Assembly (NCBI GenBank): GCA_013423385.1
Contig: BLZA01000017.1
Location: 248,001 to 312,000, forward strand
Length of the DNA stretch: 64,000 bases
Reading direction: 5' to 3'
From: Naganishia liquefaciens
Taxonomy: Eukaryota; Basidiomycota; Tremellomycetes; Filobasidiales; Filobasidiaceae
Shown: positions 37,155 through 46,971 of the stretch, piece after piece
Position numbering within the stretch: position 1 is the stretch's first letter
How the letters are laid out: each line of letters begins with the position of its first letter
Notes under the pieces: model-generated
What the model was told of the DNA's origin: nothing
The model's input: the letters and a program-made list of their open reading frames with translations, nothing else
The model's database searches: none
Translations under genes and position numbers: made by a program

Positions 37155-39089
37155 GCCAAAGTCGAGGGGCCTCGCATCGCCTTGGGCCGTTGGTTTTCGT
37201 GTCCTGGTGACCGGGCAACCCGATAGCCCACGCCCAGCAGTTCGCCCAGCGCCCCGCGAGGAATGGAAAAAAGCCGCAATGGAAGGGTCTCAGACTAATC
37301 TGGCTATAAATGACTCGAATGACGGAAGCGGGCACAAGAGCGAGAGGGCGCCAGCTCCGAGACGCGAGAGATCGCACTACGGCAACTACGGCAGACTACG
37401 GACAAAGTTCCGGAAGCTGTACAAGGGGCGCGGTACCGTCGAATTGACAAGGCACTGTCAAACCGAGCGTACCATGAGGTCGCCCATATTTCAAGCCATA
37501 GCCCAGGCGTGTCAGCTATCGTACCTGTTCATCTGCTCTCGCGCCGAGCGACTCCCAAGAGCTTTTGACTAGTCTTTCCACGGGGCAAGCATGACCTAGT
37601 CCATGGAGAACTGCCTCCCTGCACTCGCGCTCAAGACGGGCGACGAGCGTTTCTTGTAAGGATATCGTTACTCGTTGAAGGGCAGTCTGGCTTGGTCAAC
37701 GCGTAGGCAGCAGTGACCCTTCTACACACGATAGCGTGTAAGAATCCCTGGGCGAGTCCCGGTCTTCGGACATCGAGCGCGCCTGACATGACGGCTGGTT
37801 TAGGGGAAGTCTGGCAGCCTGTCTTATCGAGCGCTGTATGAGGGGAAGATATCTGGCACAAGTCCCTTTTGACGGTCGATCTAATCATCCCAAATAAGAT
37901 GCATGGTGCCGGACAGCTTGCGGGCCACGTCGCTACAGATGTTTCTTGGGGGGGAGCCACCTCGAATTGCTCCACCATGTCGTAATTTCCACCAGATCTA
38001 GAATACACCGGTGATATCGTTGCCGTTGCTGTAGACAGGGAGATCGGTGACTCGGTCAAGAATCGTGGTGCGGAGGAAGATGGTCGAGGATTAAAAAGGG
38101 CAAAGCCAGAGCAAGGGCGGGAACTATCTCTGCACTCGACTCCGGTACACCGCAGAAGGCTCTCGACAATCGATGTTCATTTAGGGATTGACACTCATAT
38201 CGATGTCTCCTTGCTAATCCCGAGCGCTGGGTCGCATGCGGAACCAGGCAGCTTTCGCAGCGAAGATGAGAGCCTGCTCCAACGCCGAGTCCAACTGCTA
38301 TTAAAGTTCTCGTCATCCCGTATAACTTTCGCGGTATAAGCGACCCTTTACATGATTGTAGATTTTTCAAGTGCCCTCCTATCTATATCGGTTATCTGGA
38401 GACACCAATGTTCTGCTTCTATCGGCCGTCCATAATCCAGAAAGCTCCCGTGAACGCGTGGCTCTGTATATGGATAGAATTGAGTGGGCAAAAAAAAAAA
38501 TCAAAGTCCCTCCAGAATAGCTCTTGCGATCAGCTTCTCGATACCTATCCATTGCCTGCACGATACCTCAGTTTTCGGAAGAGTGGCGGCTGGGCGATCC
38601 GGCCTAACACATGCAATATACCAGTGTCGGGATATGGTGTGCAGCGAGAGATTGCATTGAGCCGTATAAGGTGGCATACGTGATGTCAGCGACATCCAGT
38701 AGAGTGACCTGAACCCTTCGCCTATACGACGTCACATCTCGCGTGTCAAGGTTGATCTGAGCGATGCTGATGAACAATTAAGGATCTTGCAGAGTCACCA
38801 ATTGCAGATTAGCGACATGTAACGGCTGATATCTCCTCCTGATAGCTCTTCTCATGCTCTGCAGCTGCTTTTGATAGGCTTTTCTCTATCTTGCAGTACA
38901 GCTCGCTTCCGCAACAATTGAGCGAGAGAAGCTCGCATGGGAGGACTTTCTGCAGGGTACTTGACCCTTCATTTTCTTGTCATGTGAAAGCCATGTAGAG
39001 ATCCGATAGAGTCCATTATGCCGACTGAGCAGCTAGTCAAGCTGCACGACAGACAAGAGCCAAATTCAGGCATCATCATCAAATGTTGT

Positions 39090-39145
39090 GTGCAACCTCG
39101 AATCTTGGCCTGATTGGTGCAACCTCGAATCTTGGCCATCAGGCC
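39090..39145. repeat. 27-bp-spaced direct repeat with flanking inverted repeat
   Basis: A 21-bp sequence starting GTGCAACCTCGAATC occurs at 39090-39110 and again at 39117-39137. The 8-bp arms GGCCTGAT (39108-39115) and ATCAGGCC (39138-39145) are inverted around the second copy and could form a small stem. Confidence 0.8.
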
Positions 39146-39652
39146 GCGGAGAGCTCGGCGGCTACGCTCATCTCGGCAGAGGATGAGTCATACTGATTCC
39201 CATTCACAAAAAGTATCACGAAATGTCTGTCAACGAGTACGCTGGGGCCAGCGCGCCGCCAATCGGCAGCGGATTTCACAAGAGGTGTTCGATGTCGCCT
39301 GATTTGAACAGCGAAACTTACAAGTAGGACTTTCCGCAGTCGGGCCTCAAGGGCCTGCCTTCCATGCCGATGTGCTGTTTGCAACTTTCATGTGACTGAA
39401 AGGCACACAATGTCTCCATGGTGCTGTCACAGTCCAGACGAACCGAATTGCAAATCCATAAAACCATCACACCTGACTCAGCCCTAGAATACAACCACAA
39501 ACCCACCGACCCAACAACAATATTGCAATGAAAACAGGTCTTGGGAACACCTACGACTCGAGACCGTTGTTCTGGCCGTCGTCGCTCGTGATCAACCTCC
39601 ACGGCAAACGTTTGAGCTATGATCCATATATCACGCGCGGAAACGCCGAGAC

Positions 39653-41229
39653 TCACGGAAACTCCTTGACGAGCGTACATTCGCCGCCGTTCTCCAGGTC
39701 AATTGCGTATGACTGGAAGAGCCCCTCGGATGTGATGACCATGACATGCGGTGACGTCCTGTCACAAGATCGGTCAGAAAAGACAAAGCCCCACACGTCT
39801 GCCGGTCACTTACGGGCTCATCGCGACAACACTACGTACGCCCCCGCCCCCGCGGAGCTTGAGGTAGGCGAAATCCCTGCGCGGCTCCCACATCTCGGAT
39901 ACTCCGCGCGGCATGTAGCCGCCCATGCCGGCGACGAGGTTCTTGCCCAGGTGAAGGGACCTACGGGAAAAGGAAGCGGACGCGCTCGAGTTGAATGTTG
40001 GCTGGGATGTTTTGCCTCCAGCGGCAGCCAGGGACAGTGTCGGTGAAGATGGAGCCTCGGAGGCGGGCGGCGAATGTGGATGAATGCCATCCTGGTCGTG
40101 TTCCGTCGTCCCCTTGCGATTTGTTTTTGCACCGCCGTTTGTCGAATCCAGCAAATTGTACACATGCACCGTCTCGGTGTCTGAGCTGACGCAGAGCAAT
40201 GTTCCGGCCGGATTAAAGTTCATACTCCACACGCGCGCTGCTTTACTGCCTCTCCGATACTCGCCGAGCTTCTTGGCGTCCGGCAGGGAAAAGACACGAA
40301 TGACGGTCCCCTTGTCGCTCGCCGTCGCGAGCATGGTCCCCTGGGCATTGATCGCGAGCGCCGCGATGGCAGATTTGTGGGCCTGGATCATGTTGGTGGC
40401 TGTGAGGGCGACCGTGTCAAAGATCATGATACTGCCGACGGACGAGGACGGGGCGGGCGGTGGTTGACTGGATAGTGGCGAGGTGGCGCTTGGTGTTGGT
40501 GCGGGATATGCGAGGAATGAATTGTCATTGGCAGGTGAAAGGGCGCAAATCGCTGCTGAAGGTTTAATACAGGTCTTTCGAAAGGGAGACGAGGTGCTTA
40601 CCATTAGGATTCGCGCCTGTGTCAAGCGTATGCAGGAGCTTCATGGTCGAAATATCGTAAATATATATCTCCAATTCGAGCACGACAATCAGCCGTTTCC
40701 TGTTCATCCGGACCGCTAAGATAGCCGTCGGAAAGAGCAATTCGCATATTGTTGATTGTCTCTGAGATACGGGTCAGCCTGGTCTCTGTTCGACAAGGGC
40801 TGCAGCGTACCTTTGTATTGACGATCTGCAGGCGCCGTGGTGAGGCGGATGGCTTATCTCCTGCTCCTACAACGGCCACGAGCGAAGTACAAAACAGCAT
40901 CTCGACAATGGATGCGGCGCCGTCATCTGTTGATGTCCAAGGGATCAGCGCGGACCGCAAGGAAAGGGAAGGAGGGGAACAGACTCTTGGAGTAGATCTT
41001 GCCAAAGGGGTCACAGTTGATGACACTGTATCCTTTCCGTGTACCGACCGAGATGCAGCTGCTCGCGAATCCCAGGATGTCAGTGGTGTTCCGGTAGGCT
41101 CCTCGTCAATGCGCACCTGAAATCCTGATTGAAATTGCACGACTGCTCGAAGCGTCAGCGCGCAGCGGCGCGGGGAGCATGAATCCGGGTACTCACGAGG
41201 AGCTCTGGATGCTGCTTGATGGGGGCCAT
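39653..41229 (-). CDS. ATG18: Atg18/WIPI-type PROPPIN (phosphoinositide-binding autophagy protein)
   Basis: Atg18 binds PI3P and PI(3,5)P2 and works with Atg2 in phagophore expansion and vacuole morphology. Exon 1 (41229-41197) encodes [11 protein letters not shown]; exon 2 starts at 41141. The joined start reads [33 protein letters not shown], the hallmark first WD blade. Then come [52 protein letters not shown] and [32 protein letters not shown]. The lipid-binding motif appears as YRRG (family consensus FRRG or LRRG). A long Ser/Pro-rich insert lies in the blade-6 loop. The last exon, joined through an intron at about 39776-39830, ends [19 protein letters not shown] with a stop at 39653-39655. 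Its start codon faces JAC1 across a 262-bp shared promoter. Confidence 0.93.
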
Positions 41230-41491
41230 CGTCTCGACTGCGTCACCGTGGATCTAGAGGCAGACTCGCCCTCGATGTCCCATCTGCCGCCCGGATATGC
41301 CGACTTGGTGTCAACCACGAGGCCGCGCGCGGGATTCGTCACGGCCGACTCTGGACGCGCCGATCAGATGACGAATCCGGCGTTTGTTCGTTTTGCGTTT
41401 CAGCCCCAAGAAGTCAGCAACAGGGCATGGCAAGTCCATGGCATGGCATGGCATGGCATGGCGTCGACCCTATCCTGCTCAAGACACAACA
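41230..41491. promoter_or_regulatory. Bidirectional promoter between ATG18 and JAC1
   Basis: Only 262 bp separate the two start codons. The segment is GC-rich, has no clear TATA box, and contains five tandem CATGG units at 41437-41462, 30 bp before the JAC1 start. Confidence 0.65.
41437..41462. repeat. (CATGG)5 pentanucleotide repeat
   Basis: Five consecutive CATGG units in the shared ATG18-JAC1 promoter, probably in the JAC1 5' UTR. Confidence 0.9.
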
Positions 41492-42457
41492 ATGAGACCG
41501 CCGATCCTGCGCACGCCCGTCCGCCAGAGAATAGCCGCGCCTCTGCGGTCGCTCGCATTTGCCCCCCGACGCATACCGCATCCCCGCCCGATCCCGTCCG
41601 ACCGCTCGATCCACCACACCGCCGTCCGCTTGAACGCCGTGACATCTCCAAAGGCAAAGCAATGTCCCTCGTGCAGCTCCCATCTCGCCCCCTCGGCATC
41701 GCCATGCCCTACCTGCAAATCCCTCGTTCCGATTCCATCAGACGTGTCCTACTATGCATTGTTCGATCTCGTCCCGCCGGCATCCGACGTCAAGCATGAG
41801 CTGTCGCAGTTGGAGGGAGGAGGGTATGTGGTAGACGTCAGAGATCTCCGGATGAGGTATTTGAAGCGGCAGCAGGGATGTCATCCCGATTCATATACGG
41901 GGCAGGGAAAGGTCTGTCTGAAATCTACCTTGCACTGAAGAAAGAGAGACTGAATCCTGGGGGCGATAGATATATGATCTCGCGCTCGAGCAATCTTCTT
42001 TCCTGAACAAGGCATATTCGACACTCGTAAATCCCCTTTCTCGAGCACAATACCTGGTATGTACGACGGCCCCCGTATACGGACCGCTGACATCGTGCAG
42101 CTCGAGATCTACGGGAATCCCATCGCCGAAACGGACTCGCTCGACGATCCTGCTCTGCTCATGGATGTCATGGAGGCGCGAGAAGAGCTCGAAGAGGCAG
42201 AGACAGAGGAAGAAGTAGAACGGGTCAAGGCATCCAACGCGGGTCAGTATGAGCGCGAGTATCCAGTGTCACCTTTGCTGACGACAGGCGCAGAACATAT
42301 ACAGGAGGCGATGCGCGGGCTCGCCGAGGCGTTCGGGCGTCATCCGCCAGACCTTACCCGCGCCAAGGCATTAGCCATCGAGATGCAGTATCTCCAGAAT
42401 CTCGAGCGCGCCGCACGGGAATGGCAGCCAGGCAAGCGCGTGGAGGTTGTACATTAG
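41492..42457 (+). CDS. JAC1: Mitochondrial J-protein co-chaperone Jac1/HscB (Fe-S cluster transfer)
   Basis: Jac1 delivers the scaffold Isu1 to the Hsp70 Ssq1 for Fe-S cluster release. The start MRPPILRTPVRQRIAAPLRS is a basic, hydroxylated mitochondrial presequence. Near residue 50 a zinc-type pair CPSC...CPTC is present, as in human HSCB but not yeast Jac1. The J domain follows, with YYALF, the HPD tripeptide in GCHPDSY, and LEQSSFLNKAYSTLVNPLSRAQYLL. The C-terminal Isu-binding helices come next (LLMDVMEAREELEEAE and the conserved end AIEMQYLQNLERAAREW). Exons are 41492-41911, 41970-42056 and 42101-42457. An optional in-frame 45-bp intron (42243-42287, GTCAGT..ACAG) would remove 15 residues. 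The last codons and the stop lie in a 57-bp tandem duplication. Confidence 0.93.
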
Positions 42458-42555
42458 ACCAAAATGCATATGATCATGGAAGGATGCACAAGGCTACGGG
42501 AGGTTGTACATTAGACCAAAATGCATATGATCATGGAAGGATGCACAAGGCTACG
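42442..42555. repeat. Perfect 57-bp tandem duplication across two convergent stop codons
   Basis: Copy 1 is 42442-42498 and copy 2 is 42499-42555, identical base for base. Each copy holds the JAC1 stop (TAG, used in copy 1 at 42455-42457) and, on the other strand, the stop of the GATA gene (used in copy 2 at 42551-42553). Before duplication the two stops would have been only 36 bp apart. Confidence 0.95.
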
Positions 42556-45500
42556 ACGCCAACGGCCAAAACTTTTCCGACCTATATGACGAATTTGCAC
42601 CGCTCGCGTCTCGTTTGCGAGGCAACGCAACCACTTCCGGCGCCTCGGCACCGCCCTTGGCCCGATCGACATCCATCGCTGTGGCTGTCGTCGCGGTCGT
42701 TGGTGCTTCCGTTTCCCGCTCGCCGGACCCCTTGTCCCGCTCGTGCCTCTCCTTGTCACGCTCACGCTCCCTCTCCCTCTCCCGCTCGCGCTCCCGTTCT
42801 CGTTCTCGTTCTCGTTCGCGTTCCCGTTCCCGTTCACGTTCCCGCTCGCGATTCTTCTCATACTCGCGCGCTCGCTCGCGTTCACGACTGACGGCATCCC
42901 AATCGCTTCCGCCTCCGCTGCCACCTCCGCCACGCCCAACACCGCCACTTGCACCGTAGCCGCCTAAGCCAAACAGGCCCGAATTGCCGAGTCCATTGCC
43001 GCCACGAGACGACCAAGCTTGCGGTAAGAGTTCACCTCGGTCTCGCGCCAATCGTGCCTTGGCTGCCGCAGCGGCTTCCTCTTCCGCCGTCATGCGGTCA
43101 CGACCAATCAACGTCGACAGGGAGGACCCGCGCGACATGCCGTTGTTGACGCTCGATGATGCTGCAACGGATTCAGCCAAGCGGTCGTTGACTTGATTGA
43201 GGAGCCGTTCAGTTCGTGCTAGGTTGGTTTCCAGCCAGCGTTTGCTGTCCATCAGATGGTCTCGGTGCTCCAGCAACTCCTTCCGCAGCAGCGACGTCGT
43301 TGAGCCAGAGGGCAAGGTCGAGGTCGAATTTTGCATCGTAGAAGGATACGGATTTGCCCAGGATGACGTTGAGGGTAGACTCGATGGTGCGGGAGCGCCA
43401 GCAGCGGCAGGAGTGCCAGTCTTCGACGGCATCGCACCAGCAGCAGCTGCAGATCGCGATGGGTCCATACCGTCAAATGCCCCGAACAAGGCGCCATACT
43501 TGAAATTCCCCGTCCGCTGACCCGGATAGCCATAGCCGGTATTGAGGTAGCTGCCTCGCGAAGAAGGCGCACCGTTGGTTGCGGGATGTGCTAATTGCCG
43601 AGAAGAGCTTGATTGCGTGATCTGCGAGCCAGGACCGGGCGGACGACGATCGATGAGCTTGTCCTTGTCGGCATCGCGTTCGCGGTCAATAGGATGATCG
43701 GCTTCATTGTTGTGGTCCCTGTCGACTGTTCCGTCGCCATTCACATGCTCTCTCGACTCCTCTCCCGCGCCTGGGCGGCCGCCCGTGCCCCAACTTCGAC
43801 TGGTCAAGCCATAGTATCCTAGTCGATCGCCTTCCCCACGACCTTGAGAGCCAGATTGCGCAACATCTGCATCAGGCGTTTTTCGTTTTGTTCCTCGATT
43901 CTCTGACGAGCGGTCGGTGCCGTTAAGAAGCGGAGAAAGCTGATCTCTGTACGGCGGACGTGAGGCCGTATTGGGGCCGATCGAGAGCAGCGTTTCCGCC
44001 GCAAGCTGATGATCGCGCTACGAGACAGACTTAGCTGATATTTCGATAGGGGCCACGGATACCTACACTGACACCCTCTTTTACGTCCCTTTCCACTTCC
44101 TCTATCACCGCCCCCTTGTTGAGCGATCCGACCGCCTGTGCTTCCATACTCCTCGGCGAGGGTGAATCTGTGAGAGTCTGCGTATGCCGCCGTGCACCGG
44201 AGCCCTGAGCAGACGGCTCGGGTCCGGTATTCGCTTTTCTGCTACTATGCGGATGCGATGACTCTCTTGAACGCGCAACAGAGTGAACGTCCGGACCGAC
44301 TCCTGGCAAATGCTCCGAATTCCTGTCGTCCGATCCAGCCAAGTCGTCGGTCTGCACTGATGATTTGATTGGATTTCCGACCGCTGGCACCCGTTTTCTT
44401 CGCTTGATGACTGTTTTTTTCATCGCGACCGGTCGAGGCACTCCATGCAGTTTGTGATAAAGACCTGTTTAGCCCGCGGCGCGTCATTCGGCAAGAGAGG
44501 GAAAAACGGAACCAAATTAGCCAATGTTATCAGATAACCGGCGCTAGCCTGTGACGGGTTCAAACTGGAGTGATTCCGCCAGTGCCCATGAAAGGACCGA
44601 AAATGACGTGGAATGAATCTGCCACTCACCACAAGCATTACATTGTGGACGACCCTCTTCGTCTCTCCGCCAAAGTGGTGTTGTACTGGTACCGCAATTG
44701 CGACACGACATCCCTGCCGAAACTGTCTGCGCGGGAGCTGTCGGAGGTGCCAGGGGTAACGTTGTCGTCGGCGCTGATGGACTGGTCTCTACTCCGCCCT
44801 TGGACGGCAGACGCTCCATTTCTCTCGCCTCCGCAGATGCATCGACAGAAAGATTGCTGGTAGTCCTGCCAAACGATCTTGCCTGTTTTGGAGCCATAGA
44901 ACGAGCAGGTCTCGCGGGTTCAATCCCCTCCATCTCGCCTCCATCTTGGCCATATTCTGCCTCATCCGCGGCCTTGTTCCCGCTATTGTTGTACGTTGGA
45001 CAACCCTCGCACGCAGACTTGCCGCCCGTTCCGTTGCATAATCCGTCTCCAGGACACGTTCCGGCTCCCGGTTTGGTCTCGGCGCAGGAAGCGCGTGAAA
45101 TTGGTAGTGTGGCTGATTGCGGTATGCTTTCGAGGGCAGGGTCGATTTGGGCTGCGGGCGGGCTGTACGCCGAAGGGGGTTCTGAATCGAGGGATGCTCT
45201 AGCGGCGTTCTTGTGACTATAGCTGGTAGAGGCTGCATGCGAGGCATTCCGCGATGGTGTTGGATGGGCGTAACTTGAGCTGTATGGGCTATTCTGCGTC
45301 GGATTGTATGCTCGAGGCGACGTAGATCGATATGGGTGGGATAATGATGGGTCGACATTACCATACGGTGTCAAGTAGTGTGATGACGGGCCTCGGACCG
45401 CTGTGAAAAGATGAGAACTCGTCCGTCTTGTCCAGATACGTCGAGATCGACTCACAACACCCCTTGCAATACCGCTTGCCCCCATCTTCTGTCAATGGCA

Positions 45501-46176
45501 AAATCAAACCGACTTCGCTCTCTGTTCTTCCACATTCTGAACACCTCTTTAGCGCATGTTGCTCCGACTGACGCGGACTTCCTGTTATTCCACTGTGCGT
45601 TCTCGAAGAATAGCTGTCCGCTTCGCGCCTCGATGACTCGCCTTCAGGTCGCCTATATGCCCGCCCCGGTGAAGGGCCTCTACTGTCCGGATACGTGATG
45701 GATCCTGGTGAACGGGATCTGCGCATAGGTGGCAAGTTTGCGCGCATGGACGGGGAACCGTGCCGGTAATCTTCGCCTTGATCAAGCATTGCCATTCTCG
45801 GACTCGCGCCGATCCTCGTTGAAGATTCCCCAGCTGTCTCGTCGGTATCGCGTCTTTGATATGCCTGCGGCGACACGGAATTCCGTAAACGTCCAACATT
45901 GACGGGCTGCTGAACCTGCGCAGCCATGGCGGAATCGCTCTTGGCCTCGGATCCGGCGCGATGCTGCAGTGCCCTGTCCAAGAGCGGGTTCGGCAGCGAC
46001 GGCGATCCAGGACGCGAGTAGGGATGATACATGATGCCCATTCCTCGTTCGACGGACAAGCGAGTGCGGCCTGAAAAGCTGATAACGGTGTGCTTTGTCA
46101 CCTCCGAGATGGCGGCCTGCGCCCAGGGTGATCGATAGGGGGCTTCGCGTGGTGGGCGAGGGTGCGCCCGCAACAT
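42551..46176 (-). CDS. CIR1: Iron-responsive GATA-type transcription factor (CIR1/Urbs1/SreA family)
   Basis: These factors sense iron and repress siderophore and iron-uptake genes; CIR1 is also a virulence regulator in Cryptococcus. Four exons (46176-45456, 45400-44630, 44464-44073, 44005-42551) give exactly 1,112 codons in one frame. The second zinc finger (residues about 475-505) is canonical: C-X2-C-X17-C-X2-C with TTPLWRR, followed by [17 protein letters not shown] and KRRKRVPA. Upstream near residues 350-375 is the iron-sensing cysteine region C-X5-C-X8-C-X2-C ([12 protein letters not shown]...CEGC) that defines this subfamily. An N-terminal finger-like pair (CSEC, 21 residues, CKGC) lacks the TPLWRR element. 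The C-terminal half has a helical, Ala/Glu-rich segment ([17 protein letters not shown]) and an Arg-Glu dipeptide repeat. The start is uncertain; [10 protein letters not shown] at 46041 is a good alternative. Confidence 0.92.
42750..42850. repeat. Imperfect hexanucleotide tract encoding an (Arg-Glu)n run in the GATA factor
   Basis: On the plus strand the tract is built of CGTTCT/CGTTCC/CGCTCC-like hexamers. On the coding (minus) strand it gives roughly 18 Arg-Glu dipeptides flanked by EYEKN and [10 protein letters not shown]. It is expected to vary in length between strains. Confidence 0.9.
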
Positions 46177-46971
46177 CGCCCGTCTCTGGCAGCTCCGGCT
46201 TTCGCCACTGGGCCAATCACTCGCGCCTCATTAGCAGCTTGGGCGGCGGATGCTGATCAGCTCGTCGTTAGCGAATTGCATGCGATAAGATTAGCACTGC
46301 CGTCACGCCCGTCACCGCTTGCTTCGCTGCTCGCCGTGCGGCGCGAGGTGCCGCCGCGGTCTGCGTCGTCTGTGCACAATTTTGAAAGGAGCTTTTCGAG
46401 GTATTTTCGAGGTCCTCGCTTGATGCACGCTGCAGCTGTCACATTATTGTGAGAGCAGCTTGTTTGCCAATAGGTTCTGCCATCTATCAGCTAGTTTATC
46501 ACACTTCCGTTTATCTGTTCGATCCATCAAAATGTCTATCCAGCGATTTCCCCCTGCGGAGCGATCGAGGAAGCGATTCGGGTGCGCTGAGACAGCATCT
46601 CAGGCGAATTGCCCATGATCTCTTGGCACGTTTGAGTCGAATGAGTATAATTCAGGATCACAGGGGTTTAGGGGTGGTTGATGGTAGCTGTCAGGGCCAG
46701 AGTATTTTTGCAGGACCGCGACTGATCAGCTGATCGCTCTACGGTCAACTTCACTTGGACGGAAGAACGGAAGAGACCACGAAAGAGGCTCGAAATCTGG
46801 ACTAGCTCTTCAAGTATCTAGAGGTGTAGCATGCATGCGAATCATCATGCCAGGCCAGTTTACAATGTGTGACTTATTATTATAAGCAATCTATCGATGC
46901 ATCTATGGTAACAACAGGCAGCATGGCCCGCATAGGGTGGACGGAAAAACGCGCTTGAGTCATGATGCGTT
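46177..46971. other. Intergenic, upstream of the GATA factor and 3' of the first MFS gene
   Basis: About 795 bp. No supportable gene; the open frame at 46162-46452 overlaps the GATA start on the other strand. Confidence 0.4.

Larger units (their letters stand above)
36853..39652. other. Long intergenic region (2.8 kb) without a convincing gene
   Basis: This lies upstream of the minus-strand gene at 36852 and beyond the 3' end of ATG18. It holds a (TC)9 tract (37137-37154), a 212-codon plus frame at 36934-37572 and a 142-codon minus frame at 37631-38059, none with domain features. It also has an A-run near 38490 and a direct and inverted repeat at 39090-39145. A non-coding transcript is possible but not supported. 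Confidence 0.4.

Noticed and set aside
36934-37572. 212-codon open frame on the plus strand
   Set aside because: Composition is Arg/Ser/Gly-random and includes the frame of a TC microsatellite. No domain, and it lies in the upstream region of the minus-strand gene.
41179-41799. 206-codon plus frame across the ATG18 start and JAC1 5' end
   Set aside because: It overlaps two well-supported genes in the wrong phase and owes its length to GC-rich sequence.
44880-44940. tRNA-like word GGTTCAATCC
   Set aside because: It lies inside the GATA coding exon and no cloverleaf can be formed around it.
44698-45216. Long plus-strand frame opposite the GATA factor
   Set aside because: Antisense shadow of a Ser/Pro-rich coding exon; the minus strand carries the zinc finger and Cys-rich motif.
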